A stretch of 64,000 nucleotides of DNA, taken from Bacillus gaemokensis. Its GTDB lineage: Bacteria; Bacillota; Bacilli; Bacillales; Bacillaceae_G. The position numbers were made by a program, and so were the translations under genes. Location of the stretch: the NCBI RefSeq assembly GCF_001590835.1, contig NZ_LTAQ01000002.1, positions 45,812 through 109,811 on the forward strand, read 5' to 3'. Shown one piece after another: positions 1 through 8,457 of this stretch. The notes under the pieces are model-generated. The model worked only from the letters and a program-made list of their open reading frames with translations. It was not told where the DNA came from and ran no database searches. The stretch's first letter is position 1. Every line of letters begins with the position of its first letter.

Positions 1-527
1 CCTTGTTTTCCAGCTTCTAGCTTCACAAACTCTAACGATACGTAACCTTCTTTTCCTTTATAACTTATCTTCGCCCAGCCGTTTGCTTTTCCTAAAACTA
101 TTACTTTTTCATCCTTTTGAACAAAACCAACAATTGAACTCCCTAAAACTGGACTATTACGCACATTCAACCTTGTCGCTGTAACAACTCCACTTTCTTT
201 TTTCTCGTCATTAATTGTAGTTTGTTGGTTTTGCCCAACATTAGATGTTTTTTCTAATAACTTTAAAAATTGTAGAGAGACATAACCTTCTTTCCCCTCA
301 TGAGAAATTTTAGCCCACTCTTTTTCTTTTCCTAAAATCTGTACGGTTGTCCCTTTCTTTGCTTTTCCTACAATTTTACTTTGTGTTGTCGGCTGTTCAC
401 GTATATTTAAATTTGTTGCATTTACTGTCGCTAAATTTTCACTTTCCGCTAAAGCATGAGTGGAAACAAGAGATGCTGTTGTTGCTAAAAATGTACCTGT
501 TATGATTTGTTTTGTTATTTGTTTCAT
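1..527 (-). CDS. Exported bacterial SH3-domain protein, 3' part outside the window
   Basis: The visible N-terminal part has a signal peptide (MKQITK..., cleavage probably after THALA) and two SH3b repeats of about 65 residues. Each carries the NLNIREQP/RLNVRNSP start and the GWAKISYKGKEGYVS-type end. SH3b domains bind peptidoglycan, and in the B. cereus group they usually precede an NlpC/P60, amidase or 3D catalytic domain, which would lie beyond the left edge, so the enzyme type cannot be named. The ATG at 527 is the only in-frame start after a stop. It has no Shine-Dalgarno close by; a GAGGGAGGG block lies about 38 bases upstream, which is unusual. Sure: exported SH3b protein. Unsure: catalytic activity. 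Confidence 0.8.
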   Translation of the reverse strand, partial: MKQITKQIITGTFLATTASLVSTHALAESENLATVNATNLNIREQPTTQSKIVGKAKKGTTVQILGKEKEWAKISHEGKEGYVSLQFLKLLEKTSNVGQNQQTTINDEKKESGVVTATRLNVRNSPVLGSSIVGFVQKDEKVIVLGKANGWAKISYKGKEGYVSLEFVKLEAGKQ

Positions 528-766
528 ATGATTATTCGAATATAAACAATGTTATATTCTTTAACCCTCCCTCTTCAAAATCAATCTAGTATTCATCTTA
601 ACATATCTTTCTCTAATCATTCTCCAATTGAATTTATTAAACAAATCTTGATTTAACAAGCCTTTTTTTCTATATATAGTTTTTTTTCATAAAATTCCTT
701 TCGCTATGAAATATTACAAAATATGTATTTTAGATGGAGTATTATTTTGTACTTAGGAGGAAAACC

Positions 767-1132
767 ATGATAAAAATCACCACTCTAGCATTAGCACTAT
801 CTTTATCCTTTTTTAGTGGTCTAAGTAGTGGACATGCTGCTAAATATGAAGTTCATACAATAGGTAACAATGCAGTTGCCCAATATGGCGATGATTCTCA
901 AGGCGGCAACGGTTCTCAAGACGGCGGTTCTCAAGGCGGCAATGGTTCTCAAGGTGGCGGCTCTAAAGCTGGCAATGGTTCAAATAATGGGAAAGTAAAA
1001 GGTCAAAGTACTACAGAACAAGGTGGTAAACTACCTAATACCGCAACTCAGTACCCTACAGGAATCTTAGTAGGGATTACTACATTCCTACTTGGAATCA
1101 CTCTATTTGTTCGTAGAAAACAAGTAAAATAA
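767..1132 (+). CDS. Small LPNTA-motif cell-wall-anchored protein
   Basis: The 121-residue product has a signal peptide ending near GHAA, a low-complexity middle of Gly/Asn/Ser/Gln repeats (GGNGSQ, GGGSK) and a C-terminal sorting signal: LPNTA, a hydrophobic span and an RRKQVK tail. The ATG at 767 is chosen because AGGAGG sits 7 bases upstream; an upstream in-frame ATG at 734 lacks a ribosome binding site. LPNTA, with Ala in place of Gly, is the class D sortase (SrtC) signal. In B. anthracis such substrates (BasH, BasI) are linked to peptidoglycan, so this looks like a SrtC substrate, but no sortase gene is adjacent. The repeats give no hint of a ligand. Monocistronic, followed by a hairpin. 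Confidence 0.85.
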   Translation: MIKITTLALALSLSFFSGLSSGHAAKYEVHTIGNNAVAQYGDDSQGGNGSQDGGSQGGNGSQGGGSKAGNGSNNGKVKGQSTTEQGGKLPNTATQYPTGILVGITTFLLGITLFVRRKQVK

Positions 1133-1186
1133 ATCAAACAAAATATCTCCGTCTAAAAAATACATAATAAAAATAAGGTAACACTT

Positions 1187-1222
1187 TAATTAGTGGAGGA
1201 TGCCTTCATCCCCCACTAATTA
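1187..1222 (+). terminator. Hairpin downstream of the LPNTA gene
   Basis: TAATTAGTGG pairs with CCACTAATTA, extended by GGATG/CATCC across one mismatch. It is followed only by TTTCCC, so it is a weak rho-independent terminator or a stabilising 3' structure. Confidence 0.55.
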
Positions 1223-1437
1223 TTTCCCTCACCAACCCACATTTTCCAAGTAGTTAATACAATCCCCTATCTAAATCTTTTCTGTTTGAGTTGGGGAGAG
1301 TAGCATTCACAAACAAATGACCCTCTATCTATAACTTTGAGATAAATGTTCCTTTTATTACTTAGGGAATGGGACCTTGAAATATATTATTTAAGCTAAT
1401 TTGATTAAGAAAAAATATTAGCTAACAACTAAGAACA
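1223..1437. other. Intergenic, no gene seen
   Basis: AT-rich spacer between the LPNTA gene and the end of proS. A short stem (AGCTAAT at 1394 with ATTAGCT at 1417) could act as a weak terminator for proS on the minus strand. No ORF with a ribosome binding site was seen. Confidence 0.4.
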
Positions 1438-2868
1438 TTAATATGCCTTTCCCCAATAAACCATCTGCTCTGCTTTTTTACCACAACATACACATTCTTC
1501 TGCTAGTTGCTCTTGCTCAAATGCTATACAACGTGATGAGACCCCAACTACTTCTTTTAATTTCTCTTCACAAGCGAGCTCACCGCACCACATCGCTTTA
1601 ATAAATCCTTGTTTTTCATCGGCTATTTTCTTCATTTCTTCAAAAGTCGTAACACGGTATGTGTTTTCATCACGAAATGCCTTTGCTTTATTGAATAAAG
1701 AATTGTGGATTTCATCGAGTAACGATGTAATACGCTCTTCTAATTGATCCATTGATACAAACTCTTTTTCTTTCGTATCACGTCTTACAAGTACCACTTG
1801 ATTCTTCTCTATGTCTTTTGGACCAACTTCTAATCGAACTGGAATCCCTTTCATTTCATACTCATTAAATTTCCACCCCGGTGTTTTATTACTAGCATCT
1901 ATTTTCACGCGCGCAACTTTTTGAATACGTCCTTGCAAGTGTGCTGCTTTCTCTAACACACCTTCTTTATGCTGAGCGATCGGTACGATAACAACTTGTA
2001 ATGGCGCGACTTTTGGAGGCATCACTAGACCATTATTATCACTATGAACCATAATAAGTCCACCGATCATCCTTGTTGATACACCCCAAGATGTCTGGTG
2101 TACATATTGCCATTTTCCATTACGATCTAAAAACTTAATATCAAATGCTTTGGAGAAATTAGTCCCAAAATTATGAGATGTTCCCGTTTGAAGCGCTTTT
2201 CCATCATGCATTAAACTTTCAATCGTATATGTTGCTTTCGCACCTGCAAACTTTTCTTTTTCTGTTTTCTGTCCTTTAATTACTGGAATCGCTAAATAAT
2301 CTTCACAGAACGAAGCGTATAGATTCAAAATATTTAATGTTTCCGCTTGAGACTCCTCTGCTGTTTCATGAATTGTATGACCTTCTTGCCATAAAAATTC
2401 AGTTGTACGAAGAAATGGTCTCGTCGTTTTTTCCCAGCGAACTACTGAACACCATTGATTATATAATTTCGGTAAATCATTATAAGATTGGACAATTTTT
2501 GAAAAATGCTCGCAAAATAGAGTTTCAGAGGTTGGACGCACACAGAGTCGTTCCGCTAACTTCTCATCCCCTCCATGTGTAACCCATGCTACTTCAGGTG
2601 CGAATCCTTCCACATGATCCTTCTCTTTTTGTAGTAAACTTTCTGGAATAAACATTGGCATATACACATTTTCATGACCAGATTTTTTTAATTTTTCATC
2701 CATTACCTTCTGGATATTTTCCCATAATGCATATCCATATGGACGTAAAATCATACATCCTTTCACACTTGAATAATCAACTAGTTCAGCTTTCTTTACA
2801 ATATCGGTATACCACTGAGCGAAGTCCTCTTCCATTTTGGTAATAGCTTGCACTTGTTCTTTTGCCAT
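1438..2868 (-). CDS. proS: Prolyl-tRNA synthetase, short (archaeal-like) type
   Basis: Class II aminoacyl-tRNA synthetase that charges tRNA-Pro with proline in the cytoplasm. The 476-residue length, the RPTSETLF motif 2 region, [17 protein letters not shown], and the absence of the INS editing domain between motifs 2 and 3 identify the eukaryote/archaeon-like ProRS. The usual bacterial enzyme is about 566 residues, so this is probably the second ProRS known in the B. cereus group. A C-terminal zinc-type cysteine cluster (CGELAC...CVCCGKKA) precedes the terminal Tyr that is typical of this class. The ATG at 2868 is chosen over the longer frame because a GGAGGAAAG ribosome binding site lies just upstream and the extra N-terminal codons fall in the T-box leader. 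Confidence 0.95.
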   Translation of the reverse strand: MAKEQVQAITKMEEDFAQWYTDIVKKAELVDYSSVKGCMILRPYGYALWENIQKVMDEKLKKSGHENVYMPMFIPESLLQKEKDHVEGFAPEVAWVTHGGDEKLAERLCVRPTSETLFCEHFSKIVQSYNDLPKLYNQWCSVVRWEKTTRPFLRTTEFLWQEGHTIHETAEESQAETLNILNLYASFCEDYLAIPVIKGQKTEKEKFAGAKATYTIESLMHDGKALQTGTSHNFGTNFSKAFDIKFLDRNGKWQYVHQTSWGVSTRMIGGLIMVHSDNNGLVMPPKVAPLQVVIVPIAQHKEGVLEKAAHLQGRIQKVARVKIDASNKTPGWKFNEYEMKGIPVRLEVGPKDIEKNQVVLVRRDTKEKEFVSMDQLEERITSLLDEIHNSLFNKAKAFRDENTYRVTTFEEMKKIADEKQGFIKAMWCGELACEEKLKEVVGVSSRCIAFEQEQLAEECVCCGKKAEQMVYWGKAY

Positions 2869-2884
2869 ATTACTCTTTCCTCCT

Positions 2885-3120
2885 TTAGAAAATAAAAAAA
2901 GCCCGTGTCCCCAAAATAGGGACCGAGCTTTTGCCGGCGTTACCACCCTGATTCATATACAAATAAATTGTACATGCTCTCTTTTTGATAACGGGAACTT
3001 CCCGCTGCATATGCAGAACGCAAAGGTAGGTTCCATATCGTCTTTTTAAGAATCTCTCAGCCAAATGGATTCTCTCTCTGCAAAAAGGTGAGACATGTAC
3101 TAATCCTTTTTCATCGTTAT
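2885..3120 (-). promoter_or_regulatory. T-box riboswitch (proline, CCU specifier) with terminator
   Basis: Reading the minus strand, the leader has the GGATTAGTACATG start of stem I, the GGCTGAGAG segment, a specifier loop GAA-CCU-ACC (specifier codon complementary to 3030-3028) and the T-box antiterminator sequence AGGGTGGTAACGCC (2951-2938). A GC-rich terminator hairpin (2930-2894) ends in a T run, about 25 bases before the proS start. Uncharged tRNA-Pro should pair with the CCU and the T-box bulge and allow read-through into proS. Specifier and target agree, which supports the call strongly. Confidence 0.95.
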
Positions 3121-3227
3121 GACGAAATAAATTTGTTGAATATCATAATATAAATCCCATTTTAAAACAATAGCTAATTTTCTTATTTTTATATATTCTT
3201 TTCATTTTTTTCTGTTTTATACTGGAT

Positions 3228-3512
3228 CTATACATACTTTCCACGGAAGATTTTTATGAATTGATGAGTAATCATACCGATTAGCGTTCCTACTAAAACA
3301 AAGAAACAGGCGATACCATATCCCATTCCCTCCCATCCTCCAATAGCGAAGATTGTAACAGGAAAGAAGATTAAACAAAGAAGAATTAAAATAAGTGCGA
3401 AAATAATATCAAATCTTCTATGTGGAAATTGTTTCTTTAATACAAACGAAACAGCAAATACAATAAGAATTGTTATAGCTCCAATTATAAAAAACACTTC
3501 AAATCCGTTCAT
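3228..3512 (-). CDS. Small membrane protein, YesK-like
   Basis: The 94-residue product has three predicted membrane spans: an N-terminal one after MNGFEVFFI, a central one in the FALILILLCLIFFPVTIFAI stretch and a C-terminal GIACFFVLVGTLIGMI. A basic KKQFPHRR loop follows the first span. The ATG at 3512 follows GGAAGGAGAG at a good distance and is preferred to the in-frame ATG at 3530. Size and pattern resemble YesK-type membrane proteins of bacilli, whose function is unknown. No operon partner. Confidence 0.6.
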   Translation of the reverse strand: MNGFEVFFIIGAITILIVFAVSFVLKKQFPHRRFDIIFALILILLCLIFFPVTIFAIGGWEGMGYGIACFFVLVGTLIGMITHQFIKIFRGKYV

Positions 3513-3665
3513 CCCACTCTCTCCTTCCATTCATTCCCTTATAATTATTATAAATTTAAAAATTCTAAAAATAAACAATAAACTTTTTTCGAAAACAAGT
3601 TTTTATAACCAGGTATTAATAGTAATATATAATAATAGATTACATATAATTAGGAGGTATAAACG

Positions 3666-4979
3666 ATGGGAAAATCATTAACAAATCATGTAATCATTTT
3701 ATCTTTCGACTGTTTATCAGCTTTAGATTTCCCTATATTACAAAAACTTCCTCATTTTAGCTCTTTAATCGAACAAGGTGCAATCGCACGAAAAGTAGAA
3801 GCTATTTATCCTTCCGTAACATACCCAAGTCACGCCACCATTGTAACTGGTAATTATCCAAACAAACATGGCGTTGTAAGTAATACATTGCTTCAGCCAG
3901 GCAAGGAATCACCCGATTGGCATTGGTATCGCCGTTCTATTAAAGGAACGACATTATATGACGAAGCTCGAAAAGCCAATTTAACAACAGCTGCCCTTTT
4001 ATGGCCTGTTACAGGAAGAGCAAAAATCGACTACAACTTGCCTGAGATTTTTCCAAACAGACCGTGGCAGAATCAAGTTCTTGTTTCTTTATTTAGTGGC
4101 AGTCCATTATATCAACTAGACTTAAATCGTCGTTTTGGTCATATTAGAAATGGATTATCTCAGCCTGAACTTGATGATTTCGTCCTTGCCTCTGCTGTAC
4201 ATACCATTCAAACCAAAAAACCTAACATCATGTTTGTCCACTTTACAGATTTAGACACTCAAAGACATTATCATGGTTTTACGTCTGAAGAAACAACAGC
4301 AGCTATTCAAAGGCATGATGAACGCCTAGGGAAGATTATCAGTGTATTAAAAGAAAATGGCATGTACGAAGAAACTACAATCATTGCCCTCGGTGATCAT
4401 AGCGCCTTAAGTGAAAATAAAGCTATCCAACTCAATAATCTTTTCAGGAAAAAAGGACTACTTTCAGTAAGCAAGAGTGGAAAACTAACAGATTGGAAGG
4501 CTTATTGTCAAAGTTGTGATGGTTCTGCTTACGTACATGTAAAAGATAAAAATGATACTGAAACCATTCAAACAGTCCAACGCCTTCTTGAAGAACTTCT
4601 GCAAAATAAACAAAATGGTATTGAGTTTATACTTCATGACGAAGCTGCAAAAGAGTGTGGAGCTGATGGAAATTGCCTTTTTATGCTAGAAGCTCGCGAA
4701 GGCTATTACTTTGTAGAGAATCATACAGGTGATTTTATAAAAGAAATTACAGCAAAAGATGTAACTTCCAGTAAAAAATATACGTTTGGTACACATGGTT
4801 ACTCTCCGACAAAACCAAACTATGAAACAATTTTTATCGCTGCTGGGAAAGGGATTCGTCAAGGTACAATCATTCCCTATATGCGGCTCATCGACGAAGG
4901 ACCTACTATTGCGAGGTTACTCGGGTTACATCTCGGTGAAACAGACGGAACTGTGATAGAGGATTTACTTCAATTGTAA
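3666..4979 (+). CDS. Alkaline-phosphatase-superfamily phosphodiesterase/nucleotide pyrophosphatase
   Basis: The 437-residue protein has the metal-binding and nucleophile pattern of the nucleotide pyrophosphatase/phosphodiesterase branch. LSFDCLSALD holds the first metal-site Asp, YPSVTYPSHATIVTGNYPNKHG holds the nucleophile Thr, and DLDTQRHYHG, GDHSA and GTHGYSPT supply the remaining metal ligands. It should hydrolyse a phosphodiester or pyrophosphate bond; the substrate cannot be read. No signal peptide is evident, so it is probably cytoplasmic. AGGAGG lies 8 bases before the ATG. It stands alone, 108 bases upstream of an MFS gene on the same strand that has its own ribosome binding site. 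Confidence 0.85.
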   Translation: MGKSLTNHVIILSFDCLSALDFPILQKLPHFSSLIEQGAIARKVEAIYPSVTYPSHATIVTGNYPNKHGVVSNTLLQPGKESPDWHWYRRSIKGTTLYDEARKANLTTAALLWPVTGRAKIDYNLPEIFPNRPWQNQVLVSLFSGSPLYQLDLNRRFGHIRNGLSQPELDDFVLASAVHTIQTKKPNIMFVHFTDLDTQRHYHGFTSEETTAAIQRHDERLGKIISVLKENGMYEETTIIALGDHSALSENKAIQLNNLFRKKGLLSVSKSGKLTDWKAYCQSCDGSAYVHVKDKNDTETIQTVQRLLEELLQNKQNGIEFILHDEAAKECGADGNCLFMLEAREGYYFVENHTGDFIKEITAKDVTSSKKYTFGTHGYSPTKPNYETIFIAAGKGIRQGTIIPYMRLIDEGPTIARLLGLHLGETDGTVIEDLLQL

Positions 4980-5087
4980 AGAAATGTGTATATATGTAAA
5001 AGTTATGTAAAACTTACCCTTGTTTCTCTTTTTACAATTTTTATTTTTGTACACTAATGTTAGAACAATTTTAAGGAGGAACATTAT

Positions 5088-6371
5088 ATGAAAAAAATGT
5101 CCAGACAAGAAAAAAGCTGGATATTGTATGACTGGGCAAACTCGGTGTACTCGCTTATCATTACAACTGCACTATTTCCTATTTATTTTAAAACTGCCGC
5201 AAAAGAGGCTGGCCTATCTGGAGCGACTTCAACAGCTTTTTGGGGGTATGCGAATTCTTTCTCTACACTGTTAATTTCTATTCTTGCCCCAATTCTTGGC
5301 ACGGTTGCAGATTATAAAGGATTTAAAAAACGCTTCTTCACATTCTTTTTTGGACTCGGTATTATATTTACAAGTATGCTAGCCGTTGTACCTACATCAC
5401 AGTGGTACTTACTACTAGGTTGTTATATGCTTGCTTTAGTGGGATTTGCTGGAGCAAATATTTTTTATGATGCGTTCTTAGTAGATGTCACAACAGAAGA
5501 TAGAATGGATCGTATTTCAACACGTGGCTTTGCATTAGGCTATATTGGCAGTACCATTCCTTTTATTGGATGCATTGTACTTATTATACTTGCGCAGAAA
5601 GGAACAATTCCATTATCTGTTGGTATCGCTAGTCAAATTTCCTTTGCAATTACAGCTCTTTGGTGGGGATTATTTACGATTCCAATGCTTAAAAATGTAG
5701 AACAAACACACTACATTGAACATCATCCAAAGCCAATTACGATGAGCTTTAAACGTTTAGCCAATACTTTTAGGAACATCAAACAATACAGAACTGTATT
5801 TTTATTTTTACTCGCTTACTTTTTCTATATTGATGGCGTTGATACAATTATTACAATGTCCACTGCTTATGGAACAGACCTTGGCATTAGTGCAACAAAC
5901 CTGCTTATTATTTTATTTGTAACGCAAATTGTCGCTTGTCCATTCGCCTTGTTATACGGTAAACTCTCCGAAACATTTACAGGTAAAAAGATGTTATATG
6001 TCGGTATTATTATTTATATCATTATTTGTGTATATGCTTATTTTCTAAAAACAACACTCGATTTTTGGATTCTAGCAATGCTTGTCGCAACTTCTCAGGG
6101 CGGGATTCAAGCACTTAGCCGCTCATATTTTGCTAAATTGGTACCGAAAGAATCTGCTAATGAATTCTTCGGTTTTTATAACATTTTTGGTAAGTTCGCA
6201 GCTATTATGGGACCTATACTAGTTGGTGTAACAACTCAATTAACAGGAAAAACAAATGCTGGTGTACTAAGTATTACGGTCTTATTTATTATCGGCGGAT
6301 TTTTATTAACACGTGTACCCGAAAATGCTACTTCTGTTACATCACCGGCTCCAAAGTCAGAAACATTATAA
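5088..6371 (+). CDS. MFS transporter, UMF1/Atg22-like family
   Basis: The 427-residue integral membrane protein has about 12 spans. The N-terminal SRQEKSWILYDWANSVYSLIITTALFPIYF is characteristic of UMF1 (YxiO-like) transporters, and FYDAFLVDVT, QGGIQALSRSYFAKLVP and NEFFGFYNIFGKFAA are further family signatures. Related yeast Atg22 exports amino acids from the vacuole; the bacterial substrate is unknown. The ribosome binding site AAGGAGG precedes the ATG. A strong hairpin follows directly. Confidence 0.9.
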   Translation: MKKMSRQEKSWILYDWANSVYSLIITTALFPIYFKTAAKEAGLSGATSTAFWGYANSFSTLLISILAPILGTVADYKGFKKRFFTFFFGLGIIFTSMLAVVPTSQWYLLLGCYMLALVGFAGANIFYDAFLVDVTTEDRMDRISTRGFALGYIGSTIPFIGCIVLIILAQKGTIPLSVGIASQISFAITALWWGLFTIPMLKNVEQTHYIEHHPKPITMSFKRLANTFRNIKQYRTVFLFLLAYFFYIDGVDTIITMSTAYGTDLGISATNLLIILFVTQIVACPFALLYGKLSETFTGKKMLYVGIIIYIIICVYAYFLKTTLDFWILAMLVATSQGGIQALSRSYFAKLVPKESANEFFGFYNIFGKFAAIMGPILVGVTTQLTGKTNAGVLSITVLFIIGGFLLTRVPENATSVTSPAPKSETL

Positions 6372-6372
6372 T

Positions 6373-6408
6373 AAAAAATGTCCCTTCTATATGAAAGGGA
6401 CATTTTTT
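6373..6408. terminator. Bidirectional rho-independent terminator
   Basis: AAAAAATGTCCCTT pairs with AAGGGACATTTTTT around a short loop. A and T runs on both sides let it serve the MFS gene on the plus strand and the membrane protein gene ending at 6419 on the minus strand. Confidence 0.9.
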
Positions 6409-6418
6409 TATGAATCTA

Positions 6419-6817
6419 TTAACGATATCGTTTTACCACTAAGAATTCCACAGCCGGCTTTACAACAATCGCAGCACATAGGGCAAATAAAAGCGGTATA
6501 TTTTGAAAATCAATCCAGTTGCTAAAGCCAACTGAAGCAAAGAATAAGCCAAAAATTAAAACAACTAACACATAGTATGTAATACTTGCACTCGTTTTTA
6601 ACACATGTTTTTCTAGTTCATCTTCCCCTTTTTTTCCACCTGGTCCATCAATATCATGCCATGTTAAATATTTAAAAATATGGTGTAATGCTATACTACA
6701 GACGAATAAGGCATACCAATTCACGCGAAGCTCCGTTAACCAATAATAGAGTGCAAATGCCATGGCACTTACACCTACTACAAACATAAACAATAAACTT
6801 ATTTTACTTTTCCCCAA
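6419..6817 (-). CDS. Four-span membrane protein paired with an XRE regulator
   Basis: The 132-residue product has about four membrane helices and one charged cytoplasmic loop (HDIDGPGGKKGEDELEKHV). It starts with TTG at 6817, 14 bases after an AAGGGGAG ribosome binding site, and lies 12 bases downstream of the XRE regulator gene, so the two are co-transcribed. Two-gene units of a small HTH regulator and a small membrane protein are common in bacilli, and the membrane partner often modulates the regulator. Its biochemical role is unknown. Confidence 0.7.
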   Translation of the reverse strand: MGKSKISLLFMFVVGVSAMAFALYYWLTELRVNWYALFVCSIALHHIFKYLTWHDIDGPGGKKGEDELEKHVLKTSASITYYVLVVLIFGLFFASVGFSNWIDFQNIPLLFALCAAIVVKPAVEFLVVKRYR

Positions 6818-6829
6818 TCTTTTCTCCCC

Positions 6830-7024
6830 TTACTGCTTATACATAAATAATTTATCAACCGTTGTGCCTAACACTTCAGCTAAACGAAAGGCTAATGCTA
6901 AACTTGGATCATATTTATTATTTTCAATTGCATTTATCGTCTGTCTTGATACCTTGCACTTATCAGCTAATACACCTTGTGAAATCTTATTTTCAGTGCG
7001 TAATTCATAAATTTGGTTTTTCAC
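6830..7024 (-). CDS. Small XRE-family transcriptional regulator
   Basis: The 64-residue protein is a single Cro/CI-type helix-turn-helix: IYELRTENKISQ, LADKCKVSRQTINAIENNKY (recognition helix SRQTINAIE) and a final LAEVLGTTVDKLFMYK. The GTG at 7024 is chosen because AGGAG lies 8 bases upstream and all of the N-terminal HTH is included. It probably represses its own two-gene operon through the perfect palindrome at 7041-7058, which sits between the promoter and the ribosome binding site. Confidence 0.85.
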   Translation of the reverse strand: MKNQIYELRTENKISQGVLADKCKVSRQTINAIENNKYDPSLALAFRLAEVLGTTVDKLFMYKQ

Positions 7025-7040
7025 ATCATTTCTCCTAACC

Positions 7041-7058
7041 TGTAAAATCGATTTTACA
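7041..7058 (-). promoter_or_regulatory. Perfect 18-bp palindromic operator
   Basis: TGTAAAATCGATTTTACA is a perfect inverted repeat located just downstream of the -10 box and just upstream of the regulator's ribosome binding site. Binding by a dimeric XRE repressor there would block transcription start, so it is the likely autoregulatory operator. Confidence 0.7.
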
Positions 7059-7063
7059 TCATC

Positions 7064-7092
7064 AGTATATATTTGGTGCATATCGTTGTCAA
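7064..7092 (-). promoter_or_regulatory. Near-consensus sigma-A promoter of the XRE operon
   Basis: On the minus strand, TTGACA (7092-7087) and TATACT (7069-7064) are separated by exactly 17 bases. The expected start point falls at the edge of the 7041-7058 palindrome. Confidence 0.8.
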
Positions 7093-7104
7093 AAAATCTC
7101 CATA

Positions 7105-7133
7105 CAAAAAAGGAGCATAAATCGCTCCTTTTT
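7105..7133 (-). terminator. Rho-independent terminator of the MFS gene
   Basis: AAAAAGGAGC pairs with GCTCCTTTTT around a 7-base loop. On the minus strand it ends in a T run, 20 bases beyond the MFS stop codon. Confidence 0.85.
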
Positions 7134-7152
7134 GCATGACGCAACAAAGTTC

Positions 7153-8394
7153 CTACACAAAAGAATCTGTAAGTTCTTTTTTATTCGTATCCTCTTGTTT
7201 ATTTCCAACTTCTTCATTTATCTTCATACGTAAAATTGGTAAAACCGCAAGTAGAATAAGCAACATCGCTATAGAAAACACAGCAATAATTGAAGTCATT
7301 TCTTTTAATCCTCCAGCTAGAGAATTTCCAATTAACACAGCTCCCATAAAAAGCGGTAAGATGGTACCATTTACACGCCCTACCATCTCTTCTGGTACAA
7401 GCTTAATCATAAGTGTCCCAACAACAACGTTAACGCAAGCTAAACAAATTCCTGTTCCAAATCTCATCAAACTAGTAATCCAAAATGATGTAGACAGTCC
7501 TTCCACCAGAAATGACATAGCTAGCATCACCATTCCAAACACAAACATTTTCTTCGGATGTACCTTTGAAGCAAAAACAGCTGCAACGATACCTCCTATT
7601 AACATCCCTATTCCATCAGCCGCTGCTAAATATTGAACAGCTTCCTTTTCCATCCCTAACCGCTCAATAACAAGGAATACTTCTAATGGATTCGTTAATC
7701 CAACTGCTAAACCCATGATCGCAAAGGTAATTGTAATCATACATAAATTTTTTGTTTGAAGAACATATCTCCAGCCCTCTTTTATATCATTCCTTAATGA
7801 GGTACTCACAGTTTTCTCTTTTTCAATCCATCTTGGTAAAAAAGAAAGAGTTATAGCAGATAGCACAAATAAACCAATTAAACTGTATAGCGAAGTAAAC
7901 AATCCAAACTGTATATAAACAATTGACCCTACAACCGGACCGAAAATGATAAATAACGACTGTAACGTTTGATTGATTGCAATTGCATTTGCGACATGCT
8001 TTTCTTCTACATAGCGTTTAAATATCCGTGATGATGAAGGCTGAGAGAACTGCCCGACGATAGCCGAAACAAACGCTGCAAAAAATATAGCCTGCCAATA
8101 ATCCAGCTTTAACAATAAAACAATCCCTATAATAGATAATAGGCTTAATATGTCTCCAGCTACCATCGTCCGCTTAGGATTCCAACGATCTGCTAGTGCA
8201 CCACCAATAAATGAAAAAATAAAAATCGGTGCGTATTCCATAACAGATAATAATGAAACCGAAACCGGATCATTATTTGTTCGCTCCATAATGAAATACA
8301 AAAGTGCCATATTTCGAATCCAAATCGCAAACTGCTGTAAAATATCAGACGCCATAACAAGCATAAATGCACGATTTCTAAATAAAGCTTTCAT
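7153..8394 (-). CDS. MFS exporter controlled by the adjacent TetR repressor
   Basis: The 413-residue protein has 12 predicted spans in the MFS_3 (TetV/enterobactin-exporter-like) arrangement: SDILQQFAIWIRNMALLYFI at the start, GGALADRWNPKRTMV as motif A, and ARFGTGICLACVNVV-like segments later. The C-terminal tail is charged. Such proteins export drugs or hydrophobic metabolites by proton antiport; the substrate is unknown. The start is preceded by AGGAGATAAG. An operator copy at 8412-8430 lies directly before the ribosome binding site, and the tetR gene begins 648 bases upstream with a second copy, so the pair forms an inducible efflux module. Confidence 0.85.
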   Translation of the reverse strand: MKALFRNRAFMLVMASDILQQFAIWIRNMALLYFIMERTNNDPVSVSLLSVMEYAPIFIFSFIGGALADRWNPKRTMVAGDILSLLSIIGIVLLLKLDYWQAIFFAAFVSAIVGQFSQPSSSRIFKRYVEEKHVANAIAINQTLQSLFIIFGPVVGSIVYIQFGLFTSLYSLIGLFVLSAITLSFLPRWIEKEKTVSTSLRNDIKEGWRYVLQTKNLCMITITFAIMGLAVGLTNPLEVFLVIERLGMEKEAVQYLAAADGIGMLIGGIVAAVFASKVHPKKMFVFGMVMLAMSFLVEGLSTSFWITSLMRFGTGICLACVNVVVGTLMIKLVPEEMVGRVNGTILPLFMGAVLIGNSLAGGLKEMTSIIAVFSIAMLLILLAVLPILRMKINEEVGNKQEDTNKKELTDSFV

Positions 8395-8411
8395 CTTATC
8401 TCCTCTTTCCT

Positions 8412-8430
8412 AAACCGACCGTTCAGTCTA
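8412..8430 (-). promoter_or_regulatory. TetR operator copy before the MFS gene
   Basis: AAACCGACCGTTCAGTCTA, with the near-palindromic core GACCGTTCAGTC, is identical to the copy at 9057-9075 in front of the tetR gene. Duplication in front of both genes of the pair marks it as the regulator's binding site. Confidence 0.7.
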
Positions 8431-8457
8431 TTTTTGTATAAGAAAAAAGCTGCCGAT

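Noticed and set aside
880-1010. Short direct repeats as a CRISPR-like array
   Set aside because: They are in frame and encode GGNGSQ-type repeats inside a signal-peptide protein; no constant spacer length.
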